NCBI GenBank assembly: GCA_902809985.1
Contig: CADDXC010000001.1
Span: forward strand, 1,860,001-1,924,000
From: Clostridiaceae bacterium BL-3
GTDB taxonomy: Bacteria; Bacillota; Clostridia; Clostridiales; Clostridiaceae
Direction: 5' to 3'
Length of the DNA: 64,000 nt
The translations under genes were made by a program, and so were the position numbers. Below are positions 50,490 through 58,925 of the stretch, in pieces. The notes beneath the pieces were generated by a model. That model made no database searches. It saw only the letters and a program-made list of their open reading frames with translations, and was not told where the DNA came from. Position 1 is the first letter of the stretch. Each line of letters begins with the position of its first letter.

Positions 50490-51032
50490 TTACATCACTA
50501 CTCTAATAACACCGCAAGCTAACCTTCTACCAGACGCTCCAGAAGGCTGAGTTCTATAATCATCTGGGCTCTCATGTATGATCACTGATTTTCCAATAAT
50601 CTGAGCAACATTAAATTTATTTGTAAAAAAAGTCATTCTAGAGTAACCATTATTAGAAAAGAGAACAGGAAAATCTCCTGCATGATTGCCATGGGGCTGG
50701 TTAGTTGGATTCCAATGTTCTCCGGCAGAACTGAATGGTTCAGCAGAATCACCTACAGCACATGTACCATTTTGGTGTATATGAAATCCATGAGGCCCAA
50801 TTTGAGGATTTCCATCCATGGCAGGTCTATAAGTAGGTAATCCATTAACTTCTACAGAAACCTCAGTCCCCCCAGGTACTTGAGTAAAGACAGCAGTACC
50901 TCTTATGTTAGGATCCAAAGGGCCTCCCGCTATATGGGCCACAGCTTTTCTGGCAGGTACATTCATATTATCATTTCTATACCCATAGTCATTATGACTT
51001 AAAAAAGGGCATTCATATTTGTCAAAATACAT
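50490..51032 (-). CDS. sodC: Cu-Zn superoxide dismutase
   Basis: This 180-residue protein starts at the ATG at 51032 with GGAGG five bases upstream. Copper and zinc ligands are visible in HGFHIHQNGTC, SSAGEHWNPTNQPHGNHAGDFP and VIIHESPDDY. The two cysteines of the conserved disulphide are present (GTCAV and RLACGVI). There is no signal peptide: the N-terminus is polar (MYFDKYECPFLSHNDYG). The enzyme converts superoxide to oxygen and peroxide; it protects an anaerobe from brief oxygen exposure. Confidence 0.9.
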   Translation of the reverse strand: MYFDKYECPFLSHNDYGYRNDNMNVPARKAVAHIAGGPLDPNIRGTAVFTQVPGGTEVSVEVNGLPTYRPAMDGNPQIGPHGFHIHQNGTCAVGDSAEPFSSAGEHWNPTNQPHGNHAGDFPVLFSNNGYSRMTFFTNKFNVAQIIGKSVIIHESPDDYRTQPSGASGRRLACGVIRVVM

Positions 51033-51215
51033 AACATCCTCCAAATTAAACACTTCAATTTATGCTATGTAAAACTTTTAAAATAGTTACAATTGTTTCG
51101 CTTGTTACATACATTTTATACGTCTCCTGAATATTCATAATTTTTCTCTTAAATCTTTAACTATTTTAACGAATTGCCTGTACCTGTAAAACAACTCTTT
51201 TATCATATACTCAGT

Positions 51216-52349
51216 TCATTTGATCACGATCATTTCATAGTCTCGAGTACCTAAACCAATTTTCTCTGCATGTTCCAAGCAGCTACGCCATTCGGATCCA
51301 GGTGTAGAATTGGTAAAATGGTCATGATGGTCAATGAAACTCGGCTTTGACATATTATCAAATAGTTGGCTTCCTGGAAGTGGTGTGGCTTTCAAACAGG
51401 CGTCTGCACAGGCTTGATCTAATGCCAGCGGGTCAAAGGATGCAAACATACCCAAATTAGGCAGAATAGGCACGTCGTTTTCTCCGTGGCAGTCACAATT
51501 TGGAGACACATCCACCACAAGTGAAATATGGAAACTAGGGCGGCCATCTACTACAGCCTTAGCATACTCCGCCATACGGCAGTTTAGCAGCTCGTTGGCA
51601 GCATTGTTGTCGAATACAATAGCATCAAAATTGCACGCACCCAGACATCTGCCGCAGCCAACACAATTTTCGTGATTAACCATCATCTTCTTGCTGACTG
51701 CATCAAACTCCAGTCCATCGTTGGCACATTCCCGCTGACATCTCCTACAGCCCCGGCACAGTGCTTGGTCGATGTGTGGCTTGCCACTGCTGTGCTGATC
51801 TGTTTTTCCAGCATGAGAACCGCAGCCCATACCGATATTTTTGATGGTGCCGCCAAAACCAGTCATCTCGTGCCCCTTGAAATGTGTCAGACTGATGAAC
51901 ACATCCGCGTCCATAATGGCACGTCCAATTCTGGCTTCTTTTACATATTCACCTCCTGATACAGGTACTGCAATATCGTCTGTACCCTTCAATCCATCCC
52001 CGATCAGAACAGGACATCCCACAGTCATTGGTGTAAAGCCATTCTCCCATGCACATTCTAAATGTTCAAGAGCATTTTTTCTGCTGCCAGGGTACATAGT
52101 ATTACAATCAGTTAAAAAAGGCCTTCCACCTAGCTCCTTTACTACGTCAGCCACAGCCTTGGCATAATTGGGGCGAAGGTAGCTTATGTTCCCCAATTCA
52201 CCAAAATGCATCTTAATAGCAACAAACTTGCCATCCATATCGATCTGTCCAATACCAGCCCTTTTGATTAATTTTTTAAGTTTAGTTGGCAGTCCATCTC
52301 CAAAAGCCACCGTGTGAAAATCCGTAAAATAAACTTTTGCTTTTTCCAT
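51216..52349 (-). CDS. DUF362 iron-sulfur protein with two 4Fe-4S clusters
   Basis: This is a 377-residue protein. The DUF362 part is at residues 1-190 (VAIKMHFGELGNISYLRPNYAKAVAD ... ISLTHFKGHEMTGFGGTIKNIGMG). Two ferredoxin-type motifs follow: CRGCRRCQRECA and CVGCGRCLGACN. The C-terminal 130 residues continue the DUF362 fold. Probably an electron-transfer or redox enzyme of the cytoplasm; substrate unknown. A MerR-type promoter (52422-52452) stands upstream, which points to induction by a metal, aldehyde or redox signal. Confidence 0.85.
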   Translation of the reverse strand: MEKAKVYFTDFHTVAFGDGLPTKLKKLIKRAGIGQIDMDGKFVAIKMHFGELGNISYLRPNYAKAVADVVKELGGRPFLTDCNTMYPGSRKNALEHLECAWENGFTPMTVGCPVLIGDGLKGTDDIAVPVSGGEYVKEARIGRAIMDADVFISLTHFKGHEMTGFGGTIKNIGMGCGSHAGKTDQHSSGKPHIDQALCRGCRRCQRECANDGLEFDAVSKKMMVNHENCVGCGRCLGACNFDAIVFDNNAANELLNCRMAEYAKAVVDGRPSFHISLVVDVSPNCDCHGENDVPILPNLGMFASFDPLALDQACADACLKATPLPGSQLFDNMSKPSFIDHHDHFTNSTPGSEWRSCLEHAEKIGLGTRDYEMIVIK

Positions 52350-52421
52350 TTTTCATTCACTCCCATTTCGAAATTGTTATATGCATAAAAGGAGCGTTGT
52401 AATCATCGTTCCTTAAATAAC

Positions 52422-52452
52422 ATTATACTCGCTAGAGTTAACTCTAGGTCAA
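52422..52452 (-). promoter_or_regulatory. MerR-type promoter (19-bp spacer with a perfect 16-bp palindrome)
   Basis: On the minus strand the -35 TTGACC (52447-52452) and the -10 TATAAT (52422-52427) are 19 bases apart, two more than normal. The spacer holds CTAGAGTTAACTCTAG (52432-52447), a perfect palindrome. This is the hallmark of MerR-family activated promoters, close to sites known for NmlR/AdhR-type regulators. It drives the DUF362 gene 73 bases away. No MerR gene lies in the window. Confidence 0.78.
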
Positions 52453-52793
52453 TAGTTTAATAAATTTAATTTCGTAATAGGAAATGAAAACCTTTATAAA
52501 GGTTTTCAAAACTATATCGCTGAATATTCTGATATGAACGTGGTTGAATTGTACACGGTTCATGGCTTCAACCACAAAAGAAAGCAATTAATCTATAGAT
52601 ATACTTTAATCGTATACAATATTCATAACTCTCTCAAATAAAATTATAGGATTCTGGATATACTACTAATATATTTTTTAACATTTTAATTATAAAAAAT
52701 TAAAAATAACATTATAATATACATACAGCTACATACACTTATTTAGCTTATAGATTTAAATTTTTCCATTTAATTATTGAATTCTATATACTA
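52453..52793. other. Intergenic region with a palindromic hairpin
   Basis: A perfect 22-base palindrome at 52486-52507 (GAAAACCTTTA and its complement) could form a hairpin or bind a dimeric protein. Nothing else was recognised in this 340-base stretch. Confidence 0.5.
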
Positions 52794-52821
52794 ATGAAAC
52801 AATTTGTTAATTTTGTTTCAT
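52794..52821. repeat. Left inverted repeat of the invertible segment
   Basis: 28 bases made of two 9-base arms (ATGAAACAA and its complement TTGTTTCAT) around a 10-base spacer TTTGTTAATT. This is the form of a tyrosine-recombinase core site. It is the exact reverse complement of the repeat at 53603-53630. Confidence 0.85.
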
Positions 52822-52905
52822 AACATATATATAGCATATAATACCACATATGTCTATATGTTTTGTCATTTTAATACAAATTTCTAGTACAATTTTCAGC
52901 ATATA

Positions 52906-53466
52906 TTAAAATTGAACAAGAGAATACAATTCATCTTTTTGATCCTGATTTATTCCTATATATCGAAGTGTTATATATTGAGAACTATGGTTAAAAGTAT
53001 CCATTATCAATCCTATATTATATTTAGACATTTTATATGTCCAATACCCCCAGGTTTTTCTTAAACTATGTGTTCCAAAATTCTCAATTCCACATATATT
53101 AGCACCTTCTTTTAATACTCTATAGGCCTGAATCCTTTTTATATGCCCACCTTTACGACTTGGGAACAAATATGATTCCAACACAACGTTTCTTTGTTTT
53201 ACATAATTATTTATTTCTTTTCTAATTGCATTATTTAACTTAATTTTTTTCTCTTTTCCAGTTTTCTTTTCATTTAATATCAAATAATCTTTATATTCCC
53301 AAGAAACAGTAAAAATATCTTTGATTTTTAGCGGCAATATGTCACTTATTCTGAGACCCGTATTTAACCCGAACTTCAGCATTAATCCATACTTTAAATC
53401 TTTCCCTTTTAAATAATAATAAATCTGTTTTATTTTATGTTTATCTCTTATTGGCTCAACTGTCAT
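52906..53466 (-). CDS. Small tyrosine recombinase (FimB/FimE/RecV-like), probable DNA invertase
   Basis: This 186-residue protein consists of the catalytic domain only, as in FimB, FimE and RecV (about 180-200 residues). Catalytic residues: Arg in LNTGLRISDILPLKI, Lys region in EKKTGKEKKI, His-x-x-Arg in HSLRKTWGYW, His in DTFNHSSQYITL and Tyr in RYIG. The start at the ATG at 53466 is preferred, with GGGGG upstream. It lies inside the two inverted repeats and is transcribed away from the HD-GYP gene. It probably inverts the segment that carries it. Confidence 0.82.
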   Translation of the reverse strand: MTVEPIRDKHKIKQIYYYLKGKDLKYGLMLKFGLNTGLRISDILPLKIKDIFTVSWEYKDYLILNEKKTGKEKKIKLNNAIRKEINNYVKQRNVVLESYLFPSRKGGHIKRIQAYRVLKEGANICGIENFGTHSLRKTWGYWTYKMSKYNIGLIMDTFNHSSQYITLRYIGINQDQKDELYSLVQF

Positions 53467-53602
53467 ATATAAATAAACCCCCAAATATAATTTTTATTAA
53501 TTTAACATAAAAAACGTTTCATAATATTTTTTGTCATTTAAATAATTCTTTAAATAAAATCTTTAAAGATCTTTGTAATTTATACTTTCAATATCATATT
53601 TA

Positions 53603-53630
53603 ATGAAACAAAATTAACAAATTGTTTCAT
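53603..53630. repeat. Right inverted repeat of the invertible segment
   Basis: Exact reverse complement of 52794-52821 over all 28 bases. It ends nine bases before the ribosome binding site of the HD-GYP gene (GGAGG, 53640-53644). Confidence 0.85.
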
Positions 53631-53652
53631 TAAATATATGGAGGTAGTCAAA

Positions 53653-55317
53653 ATGATTAAATCTTATAAATCTATCTTTAATAGCAATAATATTAATACT
53701 TTATTAAAAAATATAGGAGACTGTTTTAATTGTGATACAATATCAATACTTAATTTTAACATAGATAAAAATTTTGTTACATTGGATAAAATTTTAGACA
53801 TTAAAAATAATCCTTTTAAAGCTCTACCTAAATTGTCAAAAATAAATATAACTAATTTTGGCAAAAGCAAATTAAAACTATTATTTTACAATAAGGAGAT
53901 AATTTTTGTAAAAAACAATTGTACAACAAATTTTCCCATTATTTTAGAAAATGCAGAAGAGGAATTACTTATACCTATAAAAAGTAAAAATAATTTAACA
54001 ACATTCATATACATGTGTTCACTAGATACAAATGATAACCACATTAATATCGATTTTATTAATAATGACAATTTCAAATATCTTTTATACTCAATTATAA
54101 ATACATATGAGATGTATTTTCTATCCCATGAAAAAAACGAGCTTATATTTGAACTTATTTATATAATGACTGAAATACTCAAAGAAAAAGAGCCTCTTAT
54201 GGTTTTTCACCCATATAACGTAGCTGATATTTCAAAGAAAATAGCTATACAATTAAAATTAAACTATAGTTCAATAGATAAAATTTATCTCGCAGGATTA
54301 CTGCATGACATGGGAAAATTATGTATAAATAAAAATATCTTAAATAAAACAGATAACCTCACGGAAAATGAATATATAATATTAAAAGAGCATAGTATAT
54401 ACGGCTACAATCTATTAAAAAATATATATTATGACATAGCGGTATATATTAAATACCATCATGAAAAAATAGATGGGACTGGATACCCTGATAACTTGAA
54501 AGGCGATGAAATTCCTTTAGAAAGTAAAATAATTTCTGTTGCAGATGCCATAGATGCAATGTATGCAGCCAGAAGTTACAATACTTCTAAAAGTTTAGAC
54601 TCTTTAGTTACAGAGCTTCTCCATTCCGCTGATAAAAAGTTCGATAGTACAGTTGTAGATGCGGCAATAAAAGTAATAATAAAGTCTAAAAACAATAGCA
54701 TATATAAATTAGATAATAAAGTCGAATGGAGTACTCTTACAATAAAAACCTCAAAAGCATCATACTCAATAGACGGAATTCTAAGAAAAACAGATTCAGA
54801 ATATATATTTAAATCTAATGAATTTATTTTTTTAAATGATATAAACATTGCCGATATACAATGTATGCATTTATATATATGTAAAAATACAATCGATATT
54901 TATCAATATAAAATTGCTTTTAATTTCTTCAAAGAAAATACTTTACATATAAAAGAAATTCATCAAATTGAGTTTAACAACTACTTTAATCTATCATGGA
55001 ATTTACAGGGAGAACTTATATTTTGTAAATTTCCTATTAGTAGTATTGCAATATTTAAACTTGGAGGTGATTCTCTAATGTTCTACTGTCATATTAATAT
55101 AAAGGAATCTTTAACTAAACAATTTTTCAATATAAAAATTAATTTTGAGAATGATGACGAACTAATTGTTTCAGGTGCATTAATCCAGCTATTTAAATCA
55201 GGTTCAAACTATTATTATGAACTAAAATATGTAAATATACTTGAAACTGTAAGGGAAGAAATATTTTCAAGAATTTTTAAAAAACAAGCAGAACTGAATA
55301 TCGGCTTTAAATGGTAA
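53653..55317 (+). CDS. HD-GYP cyclic-di-GMP phosphodiesterase with PilZ-like C-terminus
   Basis: This 554-residue protein starts at the ATG at 53653 (GGAGG eight bases upstream). Residues 5-165 resemble a GAF-type sensor. The HD-GYP domain is at 170-345, with the HD pair in GLLHDMGKLCI and the GYP motif in YHHEKIDGTGYPDNLKGDEIP. The C-terminal 190 residues end in REEIFSRIFKKQAELN, which resembles the last helix of PilZ domains. The protein should degrade c-di-GMP and may also sense it, thereby affecting motility, adhesion or surface proteins. Its promoter must come from the invertible segment upstream. Confidence 0.83.
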   Translation: MIKSYKSIFNSNNINTLLKNIGDCFNCDTISILNFNIDKNFVTLDKILDIKNNPFKALPKLSKINITNFGKSKLKLLFYNKEIIFVKNNCTTNFPIILENAEEELLIPIKSKNNLTTFIYMCSLDTNDNHINIDFINNDNFKYLLYSIINTYEMYFLSHEKNELIFELIYIMTEILKEKEPLMVFHPYNVADISKKIAIQLKLNYSSIDKIYLAGLLHDMGKLCINKNILNKTDNLTENEYIILKEHSIYGYNLLKNIYYDIAVYIKYHHEKIDGTGYPDNLKGDEIPLESKIISVADAIDAMYAARSYNTSKSLDSLVTELLHSADKKFDSTVVDAAIKVIIKSKNNSIYKLDNKVEWSTLTIKTSKASYSIDGILRKTDSEYIFKSNEFIFLNDINIADIQCMHLYICKNTIDIYQYKIAFNFFKENTLHIKEIHQIEFNNYFNLSWNLQGELIFCKFPISSIAIFKLGGDSLMFYCHINIKESLTKQFFNIKINFENDDELIVSGALIQLFKSGSNYYYELKYVNILETVREEIFSRIFKKQAELNIGFKW

Positions 55318-55351
55318 TTAAAAATTCTAAAATAAATTAGAAAGGTGAGTT

Positions 55352-55495
55352 ATGATGGATTGTTTCGATTTGCTTTTTAAAGATATATATAAAAACGCGG
55401 TAGTATTATTAAATAAATATAATACCAAATTTTTTTATGATAAAAGAGTATTCAATGAACTTGTACAAACTTTTGATAATGAAAAAATAGAGTAG
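55352..55495 (+). CDS. Short ORF, probably the cut N-terminus of a gene
   Basis: This 47-codon ORF starts at the ATG at 55352 with AAAGGTGA upstream and follows the HD-GYP gene by 34 bases. It reads MMDCFDLLFKDIYKNAVVLLNKYNTKFFYDKRVFNE and stops exactly where IS256-type sequence begins (55496). It may be the remaining start of a second gene of the phase-variable operon. No family was recognised. Confidence 0.45.
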   Translation: MMDCFDLLFKDIYKNAVVLLNKYNTKFFYDKRVFNELVQTFDNEKIE

Positions 55496-56498
55496 TATAG
55501 ATAACTTTCCTGACATCCGTTGAAAACTTGAATATAGGGCTTATGGCATCCCAGTTTTTTGACCAGCTGTTCATTGTTCCCGGATATTTATCCTGCCATT
55601 TTTCAGCTACTACTTCCATATTCCTATGACCTATTTCTTCTGACGGGGCCTGATATATGGTCTTTAAGTCTGAGGCAAAGGCTTTTTTGTCTTTATATGA
55701 CACATACTTCAATGTATTACGTATCTGATGTACAATGCACCTCTTGTATTCTGTTTTTGGAAATGCCGTAGATATTGATTCCTTTATACCAGAAAGCCCG
55801 TCAGCACAGAGAATAAGTATGTCTTTTACACCCCTGTTCTTGAGTTCGTTTAGGACACTGAGCCAGTATTTACTGCTTTCATTTTCGCCAATCTGGATAG
55901 ACAGAACTTCTTTCTTTCCTTCATCATTGATACCGAGAATGATATATGCGGCAAGTTTTCGTATTATACCATTATCTCTAACCGAAAAATGTACGGCATC
56001 TATAAAAACAATTGGATATATGCTTGATAGCGGGCGCTGCTGCCACTGTTCAATTTCAGATAGTAAACGATCGGTGATGTTTGATATCATTCCTTCACTT
56101 GCCTCAAAGCCATAAATATCCTCAATAATTTCAGATATCTGCCTTGTTGTCATACCCTTGGCATACATGGAAATTATTTTGTCTTCAATAGTTGAAATAT
56201 CTTTTTGACGTTTTTTTACTGTCTGTGGCTGAAAGGTACTCTGTCGGTCCTGGGGAACATTTATGTCCATTTCACCGTATTTACTTCGTATTTTCTTTGG
56301 CTTTATGCCGTTTCTACAGTTTGTTTCATCACAACGATCATATTTTTTGTATCCCAGGTGATCATCCATTTCTGCCTCCAGCATTTCCTGGAGAGTACCT
56401 CCAAGCAGGTCTTTCAATGCTTCCTGAACATCTTCTGCTGATTTGATATCGTACTCGTTGAGAAGATCCGAAATAATATTTTTCTTACCTTCAGTCAT
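55496..56498 (-). pseudogene. IS256-family (Mutator) transposase, 3' end lost
   Basis: 334 codons of transposase are present: EALKDLLGGTLQEMLEAEMDDHLGYKKYDR, first catalytic Asp in PIVFIDAVHF, second in ILCADGLSGI, and CIVHQIRNTLKYVS. It ends at DVRKVIYTT, directly before the part with the catalytic Glu (normally NAIE), and then runs into other DNA. The left end is also unusual: the ATG overlaps the stop of the kinase gene (ATGA), with no terminal repeat between. Inactive. Confidence 0.85.
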
Positions 56499-57871
56499 AA
56501 GAGTGGATATTTAATAATAAAGCTCACACCTTTTTCTCTATTTACTGCCTCAATAGTTCCATTATAAAAATCTATTATTTTTTTCGAGATAGCCAGGCCC
56601 AGTCCAAAATTACCTGTCTTATCTTTATACATATGATTGAATATCAATTTTATACTGTCCTCATCAATATGTTTTCCATCATCATATATTTCCATTACAG
56701 CAAAATTATCATTTCTTTCTAGTCTGATTTTTATAATACTTTCGGCATACCTCAACGCATTGTCCAATATATTTTCTAGACACACCTTTATTTTTTCCTC
56801 ATTTGCAAAGATAATGCTGCTGCTTGTCTCTAATTCCCATTTAATATCATCACTGACTACTTTAAACTTATCCACCATATCACTGACAACATCCCTCAAA
56901 TCCATGCTTTTATTCTTTTCACTCTCAAGGTTATTCTCCAATGTATATTCCAACGTGTTGAGATAGAGTATCTGTTTTACCTTTTTCTCAAGTCCAATTG
57001 ACTCATCCTTTATTATTTCTGCTGTTCTTTCAGGAGAATCTATATAAACACCATCTATAATTGCCTGGGCATGGCTCATAATAACCATGACTGTTGTTTT
57101 TAAACTGTGGGATATACTTTGGAGAAATATCTTTTCGTTTTCATCGGCATATTTTAGTTTCTTCTGCATGATATTCATTGACCTGGCAAGTTTGCCAATC
57201 TCATCATCATTGTCAATTTTAATGGGTTCAACCCAATTCTTGTCTGCTATTTCTCTTGTATAATTTTCTAATTTTTTAAGAGGCTTTGATATATATGTCG
57301 CAACAAGTTTTGAGGTAATAAAAGCTATAATGATAAATATCATCCCTATCAATATTACCTCATATAAAAACTTATTATCTACATAATATGGCATATATGT
57401 CACAAAGTATGATTTCAATGAGTCCGTATTTTTTATTGGACTTATTATGATTAAATATTCTACTTTATCGTAATAGGCTCTAAATTGTGTTTCTGATTTT
57501 ATATTTTTTGCAAAGGAACTTATCCAATCTATTCTTTTAGCTCCTGGACTTCCATTCATAGGTAAAGAATTATTGGTAGGATTGTTTACATATTGTATTT
57601 CTTTTTCCCCATGGTTAAAATTGACAATAAAGTTTTCAACATTAATAAGATTTCTCATTTTAGTAAAGTCTGGCGGATGATTAAAATCATCGTCTTTTAA
57701 AATTATATCATGATATGCTTTCATATCTTTGATATGATTATTTTTATCAATATACCTAAAACTATATAAATATAATAATGAAATAAGAAATATTATAATA
57801 ATTATTATAAATGTAAATATCAGCCATATTCTTATGGTCATAGATTTTATCCTGAATTTAAATATTTTCAT
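56495..57871 (-). CDS. Sensor histidine kinase 1 (orphan)
   Basis: This is a 458-residue protein with two membrane helices (about 10-34 and 175-195), an extracellular sensor of about 140 residues, a HAMP domain (KPLKKLENYTREIADKNWVEPI), phosphoacceptor His in FLQSISHSLKTTV and HATPase motifs (LDNALRYAES, GNFGLGLAISKKII). The kinase core is almost identical to that of the kinase at 61043, also at DNA level, while the sensors differ. No response regulator lies beside it, so it may signal through the regulator at 62512. Its last codons are joined to an IS256 remnant. Confidence 0.88.
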   Translation of the reverse strand: MKIFKFRIKSMTIRIWLIFTFIIIIIIFLISLLYLYSFRYIDKNNHIKDMKAYHDIILKDDDFNHPPDFTKMRNLINVENFIVNFNHGEKEIQYVNNPTNNSLPMNGSPGAKRIDWISSFAKNIKSETQFRAYYDKVEYLIIISPIKNTDSLKSYFVTYMPYYVDNKFLYEVILIGMIFIIIAFITSKLVATYISKPLKKLENYTREIADKNWVEPIKIDNDDEIGKLARSMNIMQKKLKYADENEKIFLQSISHSLKTTVMVIMSHAQAIIDGVYIDSPERTAEIIKDESIGLEKKVKQILYLNTLEYTLENNLESEKNKSMDLRDVVSDMVDKFKVVSDDIKWELETSSSIIFANEEKIKVCLENILDNALRYAESIIKIRLERNDNFAVMEIYDDGKHIDEDSIKLIFNHMYKDKTGNFGLGLAISKKIIDFYNGTIEAVNREKGVSFIIKYPLL

Positions 57872-58337
57872 AAACTAATACCCAATAAAGCATTTACGTT
57901 AACCTGATATTGGATTTTTTACATCCTTTCTGTAAATTAATAATTTTATATCTTTCATTTGATTTTTATAATATTTACCCTTTTATATAGTATAAGAATA
58001 CTTGAAAAAAATATCAACAGCATAAATACTGGTAAAAGAAATATAAAGCATAAGACAAATAAAAGCTCGCCTAAAATTATAAATAATTAGGTGAGCTTTT
58101 ACCCTGTTACATTGCTTTGTTCCCGAGTGTGAGAGAACATAAGATTGATATTTATCTCATGTTTTATTGTACATATTGAATGTCAAAACAATATGTGATT
58201 AACAGTTATCAGCACAATAATAGTTTTTATCACATGAAAATTACAATATTACAATATATTTTAACCATAGTAGTTATATATACTATATTTAAAGTTAAAT
58301 TTAACTTTAAATAATTTAATTCAGGAGGTACAAGAAA
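57872..58337. other. Divergent intergenic region
   Basis: These 466 bases lie between the orphan kinase and the cationic secreted peptide. The hairpin AAAAGCTCGCCTAA/TTAGGTGAGCTTTT (58061-58100, one wobble) is listed separately. Otherwise promoters for the peptide gene are expected near 58270-58320; nothing else was recognised. Confidence 0.5.
58061..58100. terminator. Bidirectional terminator-like hairpin
   Basis: AAAAGCTCGCCTAA pairs with TTAGGTGAGCTTTT (one G-T pair) around a 12-base loop. It stands alone between two divergent genes, so it may be left from a lost gene, such as the missing response regulator of kinase 1. Confidence 0.55.
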
Positions 58338-58595
58338 ATGTTAAAGATGAAATACAAAGTAATATCAGCTGCTATGGTTATTGCACCATTATTTTTAAGT
58401 ACAGGATTTGCTACAACGGTTCAAGCGTGTCCTTCTAAGGCACCTGTAGCAGTCCATAAGGTGGTACGTAAAGCAGCACCCAAACCAGTTCGCAAGACAG
58501 TAGTAAAACCAATAAATAAGTCAAAGCATAAAGTGGCACCAAAAGTAGGGCATAAAGCAGCACCAAAACCAATTACTCAAGTACAGCATAGATAA
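58338..58595 (+). CDS. Secreted cationic Lys/Pro-rich peptide
   Basis: This 85-residue protein has a strong AGGAGG. The signal peptide MLKMKYKVISAAMVIAPLFLSTG and cleavage after VQA are nearly the same as in the protein at 63490. The mature 55 residues are repetitive and very basic (VRKAAPKPVRKTVVKPI ... KVAPKVGHKAAPKPI), of low complexity and with one Cys. Such peptides can bind wall polymers or act against membranes; no known family was recognised. It is divergent from kinase 1. Confidence 0.6.
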   Translation: MLKMKYKVISAAMVIAPLFLSTGFATTVQACPSKAPVAVHKVVRKAAPKPVRKTVVKPINKSKHKVAPKVGHKAAPKPITQVQHR

Positions 58596-58612
58596 AGTAG
58601 TAATAGTCATTG

Positions 58613-58638
58613 CCCCGGGAAACCGGGGTTTTATTTTT
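58613..58638 (+). terminator. Intrinsic terminator of the cationic-peptide gene
   Basis: CCCCGG-GAAA-CCGGGG, a GNRA-capped GC hairpin, is followed by TTTTATTTTTTT. A second hairpin (ATAAAAGCTCC/GGAGCTTTTAT, 58643-58678) follows at once. Confidence 0.9.
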
Positions 58639-58678
58639 TTACATAAAAGCTCCAGCCTAATCTAACCGGAGCTTTTAT

Positions 58679-58925
58679 TAAGGAGACCATAAAAAAATAA
58701 TTTAAATGAAATACTCTGTGAATAGTATATCCATAAGATATCAATTTATTCGTTATTTTTATCAAAATATCCGGATTGTGCCAATAACTTGTGAAAATGT
58801 AATTTCTTTATGTTATACATATTTATTATTATCCCAAATTATCCTCTTTATAGATAACCTGTTGAAATAAATCCAAAAAAAGATTAAACTAAATATGTGA
58901 CAAGAAAATGGAAGGAAGGTCTAAT
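58679..58925. other. Promoter region of the secreted Ig-like/hydrolase-like gene
   Basis: About 250 AT-rich bases with no gene. AAGGAAGG at 58910-58917 is the ribosome binding site for the next gene. Confidence 0.5.

Larger units (their letters stand above)
52794..53630. other. Predicted invertible DNA segment carrying its own recombinase
   Basis: The 837 bases lie between two perfect 28-bp inverted repeats and contain one gene, a small tyrosine recombinase. The right repeat ends nine bases before the GGAGG of the HD-GYP gene, leaving no room for a promoter outside the segment, so expression of that gene should depend on segment orientation. In the opposite orientation an extended -10 (TGGTATTAT, minus strand, 52838-52846) would face the HD-GYP gene. 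This is the layout of a phase-variation switch. Confidence 0.75.

Noticed and set aside
52486-52793. Coding fragment on the plus strand (MNVVELYTVHGFNHKRKQ)
   Set aside because: It is short, has no ribosome binding site and no convincing family match.
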